Part shown: positions 42,661 to 55,207 of the stretch, one piece after another | How the letters are laid out: each line of letters begins with the position of its first letter | Position numbering within the stretch: the first letter of the stretch is position 1 | Source of the DNA: CALMEC01 sp031366605 | GTDB taxonomy: Bacteria > Actinomycetota > Thermoleophilia > Miltoncostaeales > Miltoncostaeaceae | DNA length: 64,000 nucleotides | Assembly (NCBI GenBank): GCA_031366605.1 | Contig: JANLOO010000016.1 | Location: 1-64,000 of the forward strand | Reading direction: 5' to 3' | Program-made: the position numbers and the translations under genes | Notes under the pieces: generated by a model | What the model saw: the letters and a program-made list of their open reading frames with translations, nothing else | What the model was told of the DNA's origin: nothing | Databases searched by the model: none

Positions 42661-43952
42661 CACCCCTCCGCGGCGTCCAGCGCCCGTTGGATGTCCCACA
42701 GGATGTCATCGACCGTCTCGATGCCGACCGAGATGCGGATCATGTCGTCGGTCACCCCACTTGCGGTCAGGGCCTCCTCGTCCAACCGGCGGTGGGTCGT
42801 CGATGCGGGGTGGATGACGAGGGTCTTGGCATCCCCCACGTTGGCCAGGTGCGAGCACAGCTCGCACGCCTCGATGAACCGTTCGCCCGCCTCGCGCCCC
42901 CCGCGAATTCCGAACGTCACCATCGACCCGGCACCTCGAGGCAGGTAGCGCTCGGCAAGCGCCCGTGACGGCGAGTCCGGCGAGCCCGGGTAGTTGACCC
43001 ACTCGACGGCAGGATGGTCTTGCAGGAGCTGCACCACGGCCACAGCGTTCGACACGTGGCGATCCATCCGCAGTGACAACGTCTCGAGTCCCTGTAAGAG
43101 AAGGAACGCATTGAACGGCGACATCGCGGGCCCCAGGTCGCGCATCGTCTCGACGCGCGCTTTCATGATGAACGCGAAGTTGCCGAATGTCTCGGCGAAC
43201 CGCATCCCGCGGTAGCCCGCGCTCGGCTCGACGAGACCTGGGAACATTCCGGCCGCCCAGTCGAACCTGCCGCTGTCCACGAGCACCCCGCCGATGGACG
43301 TGCCGTGCCCGCCGATCCATTTGGTCGCCGAGTGCGTGACCAGGTGCGCACCGTAGTCGAACGGTCGGCACAGGTACGGCGTCGCGAACGTGTTGTCGAC
43401 CAGCAGCGGCAGGCCGGCCGCGTCGGCCACGTCTGCGACCGCGCGGATGTCGAGCACATCCAAGCCCGGGTTGCCGATGGTCTCGCCATAGAGCAGACGG
43501 GTGCGCGGGGTGATGGCGGCACGCCAGGCGTCCATGTCGTCCGGACGCACGAACGTCGTGGTGATCCCGAATTTGGCGAGGGTCACGGACATCTGGTTGT
43601 GGCTGCCGCCGTAGAGGTGGGTCGACGCGACGATCTCGTCGCCGGCCTCGAGCAACGTGGTGATCGCCATCGCCTGTGCCGCCAGACCGCTGGCGGTCGC
43701 CAACGCGCCGACGCCCCCTTCGAGGCTCGCCACGCGCTCCTCGAACACCGCGGTCGTCGGGTTCATGATCCGCGTGTAGATGTTGCCGAAGCGGTTGAGG
43801 TCGAACAGATCGGCCGCGTGTTGTGCGTCCTCGAACACGTACGCAGCCGTCTGGTAGATCGGAACCGCACGCGCTCCGGTGACGGGGTCGACCCGTTGCC
43901 CGGCGTGTACCGCCAGGGTGTCGAACCCCAGCTCGTGCTCCCCGGTGCTTAT
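42660..43952 (-). CDS. metY: O-acetylhomoserine sulfhydrylase-like enzyme
   Basis: This PLP enzyme of the Cys/Met metabolism family, about 430 residues, probably makes homocysteine from O-acetylhomoserine and sulfide. The PLP lysine is in VTHSATKWIGGHGTSIGGVL. Other blocks are GFDTLAVHAGQ, PIYQTAAYVFEDAQHAADLF, NIYTRIMNPTTAVFEERVA and ASTTHRRLDEEAL. The start is unusual. No ATG, GTG or TTG precedes the conserved sequence. An ATA at 43952 overlaps the upstream TAA where an ATG would be expected (ISTGEHELGFDTL), and a CTG follows eight codons in. Confidence 0.9.
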   Translation of the reverse strand: MSTGEHELGFDTLAVHAGQRVDPVTGARAVPIYQTAAYVFEDAQHAADLFDLNRFGNIYTRIMNPTTAVFEERVASLEGGVGALATASGLAAQAMAITTLLEAGDEIVASTHLYGGSHNQMSVTLAKFGITTTFVRPDDMDAWRAAITPRTRLLYGETIGNPGLDVLDIRAVADVADAAGLPLLVDNTFATPYLCRPFDYGAHLVTHSATKWIGGHGTSIGGVLVDSGRFDWAAGMFPGLVEPSAGYRGMRFAETFGNFAFIMKARVETMRDLGPAMSPFNAFLLLQGLETLSLRMDRHVSNAVAVVQLLQDHPAVEWVNYPGSPDSPSRALAERYLPRGAGSMVTFGIRGGREAGERFIEACELCSHLANVGDAKTLVIHPASTTHRRLDEEALTASGVTDDMIRISVGIETVDDILWDIQRALDAAEG

Positions 43953-44449
43953 GCCGGCACCTGCATGCGGCGCGCGCTGACGACCCCGGTGGCCAAGCCC
44001 ACGACGTTGAGCCCGCCGAAGAACCGGCAGTGCTCCATCTTGATGCAGCGGTCCTCGACGACCTCCAGGCCCGCATCGCGCGCCGTGGCCGCAGCCTCCG
44101 CGTGTGCGAGGCCGAGTTGGATCCAAATGACCTTGGCGCCCAGCGCGATCGCCTCGTCCACGATCGGCGGGATGTCCTCGACCTTGCGGAAGATGTCCAC
44201 GATCTCGAGTGGCCCGAGCGCCGCAGCCTCGGCGAGGGTCCCGACGGCGGGGAACCCGAGCACCTCGTCGCACATCGGGTTGACCGGTGTGATGTCGTAG
44301 CCGTAGGCCTTCATGTGCACCATGGCGCGGTAGCTGGGCCGAGAGATGTTGGGCGACAGGCCGACGACGGCCAGACGCGTGTAGCGCAGCAGGATGCGCC
44401 GAACGTCGTCGCTGGGTGCGCCTTGGGTCATTCCCGCGAGCATCGGCAT
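43949..44449 (-). CDS. CoA-binding Rossmann protein (YccU-like)
   Basis: This protein of 166 residues has a CoA-binding Rossmann fold related to the N-terminal domain of succinyl-CoA synthetase alpha. It shows LAVVGLSPNISRPSYRAM, GYDITPVNPMCDEVLGFPA, VDIFRKVEDIPPIVDEAI and VIWIQLGLAHAEAA, then EDRCIKMEH. Members are common but have no assigned reaction. An ATG at 44431 is an alternative start. Its TAA overlaps the metY start region, so the two are coupled. Confidence 0.85.
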   Translation of the reverse strand: MPMLAGMTQGAPSDDVRRILLRYTRLAVVGLSPNISRPSYRAMVHMKAYGYDITPVNPMCDEVLGFPAVGTLAEAAALGPLEIVDIFRKVEDIPPIVDEAIALGAKVIWIQLGLAHAEAAATARDAGLEVVEDRCIKMEHCRFFGGLNVVGLATGVVSARRMQVPA

Positions 44450-44510
44450 TGCATCAGCGTATCCGACCGGCTGGTTCTACACTGGCGGTGCAACGACCCG
44501 AGGAGGCGAC

Positions 44511-45272
44511 GTGAGCGAACCGGTGCTGGTCACACGTGAGGGTCCGATTCTGATCGTCACGCTCAACCGCCCAGAGCGGCGCAACCCGCTCTCGCTCGAG
44601 ACGATCACGGCTCTGCACGACGCCCTGACGGGGAGCGACGCGACGGTCATCGTGCTCGCCGCGACCGGCCCGGCGTTCAGCGCCGGCCATGACCTGCGTG
44701 AGATGACGGACCGCGCACCGGAGTTCTACGACGATCTGTTCCGGGCCTGTGGGGAGCTGATGCTCGCGATCCACGATCTGCCGCAGCCGGTCATCGCGAG
44801 CGTGCAGGGGATCGCGACGGCCGCGGGATGCCAGCTGGTCGCCGCGTGCGACCTGGCGGTCGCCGCCACATCGGCCCGGTTCGCGACACCGGGCGTGCGG
44901 GTCGGACTGTTCTGCACAACTCCGATGGTCGAGGTCGCCCGTGCCGTGGGACGTAAACGGGCCATGCAGATGCTCTTGACCGGTGACCTGATCGACGCCC
45001 CGACCGCCGCGGAGTGGGGCCTCGTCAACGAGGTCGTCCCCGACGATCACCTCGCAGCACGCGCGATGGAGCTCGCCGCACAGATCGCGACGGCAAGCCC
45101 ACTCGTACTCGCGACGGGCAAGCGGGCGTTCTACGCCAACCTGGAGCCGGGACTTCCGGGTGCGTACGACCACGCCGGCCCGATCATGGCCGCGAGTGCC
45201 GGAACCGACGACGCGCAGGAGGGATTCAGCGCGTTCCTCGAAAAGCGCCCCCCGACCTGGACGGGGACGTAG
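44511..45272 (+). CDS. Enoyl-CoA hydratase/isomerase family protein
   Basis: This crotonase-fold protein has about 253 residues. Oxyanion-hole segments are FSAGHDLREM and QGIATAAGCQLVAACDLA. The family motif GVRVGLFCTTPMVEVARAVG follows, and the C-terminal helices are complete. A catalytic Glu at the usual second position is not obvious, so hydratase activity is uncertain and another crotonase reaction is possible. AGGAGG lies before the GTG at 44511. The longer frame upstream reads into the divergent gene and is rejected. Confidence 0.88.
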   Translation: MSEPVLVTREGPILIVTLNRPERRNPLSLETITALHDALTGSDATVIVLAATGPAFSAGHDLREMTDRAPEFYDDLFRACGELMLAIHDLPQPVIASVQGIATAAGCQLVAACDLAVAATSARFATPGVRVGLFCTTPMVEVARAVGRKRAMQMLLTGDLIDAPTAAEWGLVNEVVPDDHLAARAMELAAQIATASPLVLATGKRAFYANLEPGLPGAYDHAGPIMAASAGTDDAQEGFSAFLEKRPPTWTGT

Positions 45273-45345
45273 CCTCTCGGTCTGGAGAGCATCCCACTGG
45301 TCGAGGTTACACCCGGACCCGTCTTATCTGCGATGAGGTTCGTCG

Positions 45346-46575
45346 CTACGTCGCCAGGTCCAGTTCGTTGGGGGGTTCGTATGTCCGACGAATGAACTCC
45401 TCGAGTCGTGGAACGGCAAAGGCGTACTTTCCGAAGCGGTTCTTGTAGACGAGGCCATGCTCCGCAAGCGTGACGAGCATCTGGCTGGCATGACTCGGCG
45501 AGAAGGCTTTTGGGAGGAGCGCTTTCGATTGAGCAACCAGTTCTTGGATGGTGAACTCCTCTTCATCCCCATGCTCGAGGTTGGCGACGACCCAGAGCAT
45601 TTGCCGCTGTCTATCGGTGACCCGAGCCCAGCGGCCCGCAAAGAAGTCCGTATCGAGTTTGCGCTGAATCGGCTCCACCGGCACCGATGCGCTCTCCTGA
45701 TTTGAAAGCTGCTGGATGAAGACGTCGTAAACCTCACGACAGATGAACTGGATGAAGTAGGGGTACCCTCCAGATTCGCGGACGATCGTCTCCACTGATT
45801 CATCGCTGAGCCGTACGGGACAATTCGCCACGTCCAAAGGGTTTCACGATTGCCTCACGACTTTCGTCTTCGACCAACGTCCGATCGTGACAACTCTGAA
45901 CATCCGCTCAGCAAAGGTTCTTGCATCTACGAGCTTCGGAAAGAGCGTGGGGAGTCCCGTGAGTATGAGCATGAACGGGATGTCCTTCTTTTGGATGGAC
46001 TGAAAGACGTCCAGCAGGAGTGAGAGCGGGAACTGCTCCTTTTCGGCTTTGTCGGACAGGTTCTGCGCCTCGTCGTAGGCGAAGATGACGCGGTGGCGCC
46101 CCCGCGCGCGAAGGTGCTGCCATGCGAACTCGAGGACCGCCTTGATCTTGTCGGAGACCAATCCCGGAGTCGTTTCGAACACCGAAACGAGAACGTCATA
46201 TGAGAGGGGGATTTGCGCCGCCTTCCCAGGCGCAAAGCCGAGTTTCAGTTTGTCGCGATCATCAACGGTGATCGTCGAAGTAATCACCGAAAGGTCCGCA
46301 AGCAGCCGGCTTGCAAGGTTCATCTCGCTCAAACTGGCTGTTTCTGACAGATCCGTTCCTGCCCATAGCCAACCCCTCTGTACCGCACGGGGTTTGAAAG
46401 TCTCAAGCAACACCGTCTTCCCGACCCCACGGAGGCCGGTCAGGATCAGATTTTCGAGGATCGTGTCCTGGTCAAGGAGCTTTTCGAACTCCACGTACTC
46501 AGTTTCCCGACCGGCGAGATGCGGCGGCATGTGACCGGCACCGGGTTTGTACGGATTCTTGAATTCCGTCGTCAT
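45346..46575 (-). pseudogene. AAA-type ATPase split by two compensating frameshifts
   Basis: Two frames, 45844-46575 (243 codons) and 45346-45837 (163 codons), make one ATPase of about 410 residues. The first part has Walker A LTGLRGVGKTVLLE, Walker B RVIFAYDEAQN and sensor LILTGLPTLFP. The second has GGYPYFIQFICREVYDVF and a winged-helix-like tail. Between them the expected residues EDESREAIVKP are found in a third frame: one T seems missing near 45880 and one extra T present near 45840. This may be real decay or two sequence errors in short T runs. GC content is visibly lower than in the flanks, suggesting transfer. Confidence 0.7.
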
Positions 46576-46619
46576 AACTGACTGTCAAACCAAGCGCCAT
46601 GCCCCCAAACACTCGCGAG

Positions 46620-47390
46620 CTACTGCGGGGGTGTCCCATCACATCGTGCACCGGTACCGGCCACGATCAGGCGGTAGCCCAGATCCACGGCATCACGTTC
46701 GACGAGATCCGCGTGCCGGTCCCAGAAGGCCCCGGAGTCCAAGTCGCGTTCGAGCGCCCCGAGCGTCCGGGCGACGACCGTCGCATCGAGCCGGGCGAAC
46801 GTCGAGATACCCGCGCGGACCCGGGGGTCGAGGTACGCCTCGGGTCGGCGCCAGTAGGCGCACAGGAACCCGTCGGTGCAGTCATGCGGAATCGGCACGA
46901 CGCGGGTCTCGCCACCGCCGATCGCTTCGACGACCTCCCTGATGGGACGAAACCACGTGCGGTCGATCTCCGCGCTCTCGGGCAGGTAGTCGCGGACGAG
47001 CCAAAATGCGTCTGAGAAATCGGGATCGAACGTCAAGACAACCCGCCGCCGCGCGACGCGGCAGAGTTCCGCGAGGCCGCGTGCCTGATCCTGCCAGTGG
47101 TGGACGGTCAGGATCGCCATCGCGGCATCGAACGCGCCGTCGGTGAACGGCAGGGATTCCGCACGACCCTGAATCGCGGGGGCCGTGCCCGAGCGCCGCG
47201 TGGCGATCATCGCAGCAGACGGCTCGACCGCGACGACCGGACGGTCACTCGGCTCGTACGACCCGGTTCCCGCACCCACGTTGACGACGCTCCGGGCCAG
47301 CGCCTCGATGACCGCACGACCGATCCGAATGTCGGGTCGGCGAACGACCGAATACTGGGCCGCAAGCAGCCCGTAGTCGATGCTGCTCAT
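46620..47390 (-). CDS. SAM-dependent methyltransferase (type 11)
   Basis: This class I methyltransferase has about 256 residues. The SAM-binding motif is VVNVGAGTGSYEPSD, followed by VVAVEPSAAMIATR, AESLPFTDGAFDAAMAIL and RVVLTFDPDF. The substrate is unknown. The ATG at 47390 (MSSIDYGLLAAQYSVVR) fits the family; the frame extends further upstream without support. It is 44 bp upstream of the split ATPase on the same strand. Confidence 0.85.
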   Translation of the reverse strand: MSSIDYGLLAAQYSVVRRPDIRIGRAVIEALARSVVNVGAGTGSYEPSDRPVVAVEPSAAMIATRRSGTAPAIQGRAESLPFTDGAFDAAMAILTVHHWQDQARGLAELCRVARRRVVLTFDPDFSDAFWLVRDYLPESAEIDRTWFRPIREVVEAIGGGETRVVPIPHDCTDGFLCAYWRRPEAYLDPRVRAGISTFARLDATVVARTLGALERDLDSGAFWDRHADLVERDAVDLGYRLIVAGTGARCDGTPPQ

Positions 47391-47506
47391 CGCCCGCGCC
47401 AAATTAGCCGCGCCGAGATCGCCAACTGGCCGTGTCGCACCGACCAATTGGCAATCTCTCGCACCACGCGCACCTCGGGACTGGCACACGAGCTGATCCG
47501 TTCTCG

Positions 47507-50191
<2,685 letters not shown>

Positions 50192-50260
50192 GCGGCTCCT
50201 GCTCGTCGAGTTGGCGTCAACTCGACAGGCTACCCGACGTCAGAACGCCCGCCATCGCGT

Positions 50261-50656
50261 TTACTCCCGAACTGTGATCGTGCCACTCATCAGGGTCGGG
50301 TGATACGTGCAGATGTAGCCCACTGTCCCCGGCGTCGTGAACACCACCGTCTGGCTCTCGAGCGGTGCAATCGGTCGGGGTTTGATCAGAGTGGAACGGA
50401 TCTCACCGGTCGCATCGACGTCCGCAACCGTGTGGTCAATCTTGCCGCGGTTGACGAACGTGACCTTCTCGCCGACCCGCACGGTGAGGGTGGGCGGGGT
50501 GTAGGAGAAGTCCCCCATGACGACCGTCGCCGGCCCCTCGGCTGTGGGGCTCGTCGCCCGCGACGCGGCGGGGGAGACGCCCGGAGACGCCCCCCCGCAG
50601 CCGGCCACGGTGACCACCAGGCCAAGGGTCAACAGACCTGGGAGTCGTCGCGTCAA
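50261..50656 (-). CDS. Plastocyanin-like lipoprotein
   Basis: This is a membrane-anchored blue-copper protein of 131 residues. The lipobox is VTVAGCGG, followed by a Ser/Pro/Ala linker. The cupredoxin domain has ligands His in GKIDHTVADV, Cys-His in GYICTYHPTL and Met in TLMSGTI. It could carry electrons between respiratory complexes on the outer face of the membrane. The TTG start overlaps the TGA of the duplicated-domain lipoprotein, so the two copper/cell-envelope genes are co-expressed. Confidence 0.85.
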   Translation of the reverse strand: MTRRLPGLLTLGLVVTVAGCGGASPGVSPAASRATSPTAEGPATVVMGDFSYTPPTLTVRVGEKVTFVNRGKIDHTVADVDATGEIRSTLIKPRPIAPLESQTVVFTTPGTVGYICTYHPTLMSGTITVRE

Positions 50657-51483
50657 CCGACGGTGAACGTGGTTTCTGCGACCGGCCCTGCCTCAGAATG
50701 GTCGTTGTTCGCCAAGTACACCTTGAGGGTGTGCTCGCCTGCCGGAAGGTTCGAGTAGGTGATCGTCGGCGTCACGCTCGGAGAGTACTTGCCTTGGGTC
50801 CCGAGCTTTACCGCCAAGTCGCCGTTGGCACCCGAGTACTTCGGCTGGTCGTACTTGCCGCCATCCATCTGGAAGTGGAGGTGACCCTCGCCGGCCACCG
50901 GGGCCTTACCGACGCTGGCTGCGTTGATTGTGAAGTCGTTGAGGCTGACCTTCACTGCGACCGGGCCTTTTACCGTCGCCCCGGACATCGGGGTCACGAA
51001 GCTGACCGGCGATGACTTGACGGTGAACATCGTCTCGGCGGAGACGCCTGCCTCAGAGTGGTCGTTGTTCGCCAGGAACACCTTGAGCGTGTGCGGGCCC
51101 GTCGGAAGGTTCGAGTAGGTGATCGTCGGCGTCACGCTCGGGGAGTACTTGCCTTGGGTCCCGAGCTTCACGGCGAGGTCGCCGTTGGCACCCGAGTACT
51201 TCGGCTGGTCGTACTTGCCGCCGTCCATCGCGAAATGGAGGTGACCCTCGCCCGCGACCGGCGCCTGGCCGACACCGGCTGCGTTGATTGTGAACCCGTC
51301 GATCTTGACCTCGGCCGTGACCGCACCAGAGACCTCGGCGTCCGCAGTCGGTGACACAAACGACACAGCCGCCCCCGCCGCAGTGGACGTCGCCTTGCTT
51401 GCGGTGTCACTGCCGCCACAACCGGCTGCGACCGACGTTGCAGCCACCGCCATCACCAGAAGACCTACCTTGATGCCTCTCAT
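50653..51483 (-). CDS. Lipoprotein with two near-identical DUF4399-like domains
   Basis: This lipoprotein of 276 residues has lipobox SVAAGCGG and AAGGAGC before its ATG. The mature part is two copies, about 120 residues apart, of a domain with VAGEGHLHF, MDGGKYDQPKYSGANGDLAV and LKVYLANNDHSEAG. The His-rich GEGHLHF segment and the NDH motif recall DUF4399-type domains, which are thought to bind metal or sit near copper proteins; that assignment is from memory. The copies are almost identical at DNA level, so the duplication is recent or kept uniform by recombination. It is followed by the plastocyanin-like gene. Confidence 0.75.
   Translation of the reverse strand: MRGIKVGLLVMAVAATSVAAGCGGSDTASKATSTAAGAAVSFVSPTADAEVSGAVTAEVKIDGFTINAAGVGQAPVAGEGHLHFAMDGGKYDQPKYSGANGDLAVKLGTQGKYSPSVTPTITYSNLPTGPHTLKVFLANNDHSEAGVSAETMFTVKSSPVSFVTPMSGATVKGPVAVKVSLNDFTINAASVGKAPVAGEGHLHFQMDGGKYDQPKYSGANGDLAVKLGTQGKYSPSVTPTITYSNLPAGEHTLKVYLANNDHSEAGPVAETTFTVG
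50659..50942 (-). repeat. Direct repeat, copy A, inside the lipoprotein gene
   Basis: About 285 bp repeated at a spacing of exactly 360 bp with 51019-51302. Long stretches are identical, for example across the codons for GGKYDQPKYSGANGDLAV. Confidence 0.85.
51019..51302 (-). repeat. Direct repeat, copy B, inside the lipoprotein gene
   Basis: Partner of 50659-50942. The 360-bp period is a multiple of three, so gain or loss of a unit would keep the frame. Confidence 0.85.
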
Positions 51484-51591
51484 ACGTGCTCCTTGTTCCT
51501 TGTGTGTTGGAGAGGTCTTCGAAGCACCAAGCTATCCGGATCACTGCTCAGGAGAGTTCAAGATCCGCTGCCGATGTGTCGATACTGACGT

Positions 51592-52434
51592 ATGGGTCGG
51601 ACTTCGGGTCAAACGCGGATCACAGGGTGGGCAATCGCACGGGTTGAACCCGCAGCGACGCGCCGGCTGATGATCCTTGCGGTGACGATGGCCAGCGCTG
51701 CGGCATCGTTCGGTTTCTGCGTCGCGAGCTACTTCGCGTTTCAGGTCCTGCCCGTGACCGGCATGGAGAAACTGATCTCGTACGGGCTGCCGGTCGTGGC
51801 GCCGTTCCTGATCGCGCCGCCGGTGCTGACGATGTTGCTGCGGATGGTTCGGGTGCTGCAGCACCGTTCGGACACACTCGAAGAAGAGGTTCGCCGGCGC
51901 CAGCAGGCCGAGGCGCGCCTGGCGATCCTGGTGACCACGGATGAGCTGACGCAGGTCGCCAACCGGCGCGCGTTTTTTGCCCGCGCCACCGAGATCGCCG
52001 CCGGTACCGGACGAGACGCCGCCGTCGCTGTCCTCGACCTCGACGAGTTCAAGCGCATCAACGACACCAAAGGCCACGCAGCCGGCGACGCACAGTTGCG
52101 CCGCTGCGGAGCGATCCTTCACGAACTGGTTGACGCCAACGGCCTGGCTGCCCGACTGGGCGGCGAGGAGTTCGGCCTGATCCTGCCCCATCGCGATGCC
52201 GACGACGCCTGGCAGTTCCTCGATGAACTGCGCCAGCGGTTCGCCGCTGAGTGTGACGTCACGGTCAGCATCGGCGTCGCAGACTGGTTGGCCGGCTCAG
52301 AAATCGACCGTGCCCTCGCATCCGCCGACGCCGCGCTCTACCGCGCCAAACAGCGCGGTCGCAACCGCGTTGAGGTTGCGAACCCCAACGACGCCGCGTT
52401 CGGCACCGACATGGCCCCGGTCGCGCGGCGCTGA
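51592..52434 (+). CDS. Membrane-bound diguanylate cyclase (GGDEF)
   Basis: This enzyme makes cyclic di-GMP. Two hydrophobic segments (ILAVTMASAAASFGFCVASY and LPVVAPFLIAPPVLTMLL) lie in the first 85 residues. A coiled coil follows (HRSDTLEEEVRRRQQAEARL), then the GGDEF domain: TTDELTQVANRRAFFARATE, DLDEFKRINDTKGHAAGDAQ and the active site ARLGGEEFGLILP. The GGEEF loop is intact. No EAL domain and no RxxD inhibitory site are evident. It ends 8 bp before the second palindromic repeat. Confidence 0.92.
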   Translation: MGRTSGQTRITGWAIARVEPAATRRLMILAVTMASAAASFGFCVASYFAFQVLPVTGMEKLISYGLPVVAPFLIAPPVLTMLLRMVRVLQHRSDTLEEEVRRRQQAEARLAILVTTDELTQVANRRAFFARATEIAAGTGRDAAVAVLDLDEFKRINDTKGHAAGDAQLRRCGAILHELVDANGLAARLGGEEFGLILPHRDADDAWQFLDELRQRFAAECDVTVSIGVADWLAGSEIDRALASADAALYRAKQRGRNRVEVANPNDAAFGTDMAPVARR

Positions 52435-52442
52435 GCCTGTTC

Positions 52443-52590
52443 GGGCCCGCGCAGCAACGACTGCTCCGTTTGGACGGCTGCAAACCGTCGCCGTCCGGCG
52501 TCGGCGAGACACACCAGTCACAACGAGGCTCGCCACCACCATGCCTCGGTTTCGCTCGCCGTCCGGCGCAGTAGTCATTCCTGCGCGGGC
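52443..52590. repeat. Palindromic intergenic repeat, copy 2
   Basis: This 148-bp element is related to 6659-6818. Shared blocks are GGCTGCAAACCGTCGCC, TCCGGCGTCGGCG and CAACGAGGCTCGCC. The ends GGGCCCGCGCAG and ATTCCTGCGCGGGC pair over about 30 bp with few mismatches. Like copy 1 it occupies the space between two convergent genes, 8 bp after the GGDEF stop and 3 bp before the ettA stop. Confidence 0.8.
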
Positions 52591-52593
52591 TTA

Positions 52594-54282
<1,689 letters not shown>

Positions 54283-54544
54283 GGCCGGGCATGTTGGCAC
54301 AGCGCCGCATATGCCGCCTTCTCCCCGGCCACATCGAACGATGCGAAGACACCCGACGTCCGGGGCCCAACCGTCGCCGGACCCACGCACTCACTGCATA
54401 CTCTCGCGCCATCCGGGCGTCTGCCATCCAGCCATTTAGCGTCCACAGGACGGCCAATCGTTACATCCGATGAGTGAATTTCGGCACACAATTGGCACAG
54501 GTCGGTGTAGCGCTGTAACACTTCGAGCGGCCAGGATACGTGAC

Positions 54545-55156
54545 ATGGCAACGCGTTCTCGTGGCAGGCTTCGGTGGATCGGCGATGAGCCCAAATGCGC
54601 GATCTGCGCCGACAACGGAGCGGGCGGGTGTGCGGAGCATCATCTGACTCACGGTGTCTCGGTCTGGCTGTGCGAGACGCACCGAAGCGATGCGTTCCTG
54701 CGTCGGGACGGCGGGCACGATTTTGTCGACAGTCTCCGAGGAATGTGGACGGCTGCGGGGCGACTCGGCACGCGGCAAGGGGCCGCACTGGCGACGCACA
54801 TCCGCAACGTGCGGTCAGCACCAGATCAACGCGCTCAGCCAGGTTCGTACTCGTGGCCACGTCTGCGCGAAGAGGCGGAGCGTCGCTTCGCCGGCGGCGA
54901 GCCCCCAAAGGACGTCATTCGCGAACTTCGCGCACGTCACGATGCCGATGCGGCCAATGCACCATCCGTTCGTACGATGCGGCGGTGGTTCCATGAGGCC
55001 CGCTGGCTCGCCCCGGACATCGCATCAAGCGGACAGGCCCAGCGCGGGCCCCGACGACCGACGCAACGCCGCGGCAACCAACACCGACCCAACGCGATCA
55101 CCGCCTGGGGCTGGTGGTACGGATGGCCGCGAGCCTGGCCACAGGGATTCCCGTAG
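54545..55156 (+). CDS. Zinc-ribbon and helix-turn-helix-like protein of unknown function
   Basis: I cannot name this family. The protein of about 203 residues has an N-terminal Cys/His cluster (EPKCAICADNGAGGCAEHHL and WLCETHRSD), probably a zinc site. Next come a helical part and a basic segment that could be a helix-turn-helix (PPKDVIRELRARHD, SVRTMRRWFHEARWL). The tail is rich in Arg, Pro and Trp (WGWWYGWPRAWPQG). It may bind DNA. The ATG at 54545 is preferred; the frame extends to 54470. It diverges from ettA with 260 bp between. Confidence 0.55.
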   Translation: MATRSRGRLRWIGDEPKCAICADNGAGGCAEHHLTHGVSVWLCETHRSDAFLRRDGGHDFVDSLRGMWTAAGRLGTRQGAALATHIRNVRSAPDQRAQPGSYSWPRLREEAERRFAGGEPPKDVIRELRARHDADAANAPSVRTMRRWFHEARWLAPDIASSGQAQRGPRRPTQRRGNQHRPNAITAWGWWYGWPRAWPQGFP

Positions 55157-55207
55157 CCCGGTCGCCCGGGGTTGTCCAACGGGCCCGCGATCGCAAGCAT
55201 CCAGCCC

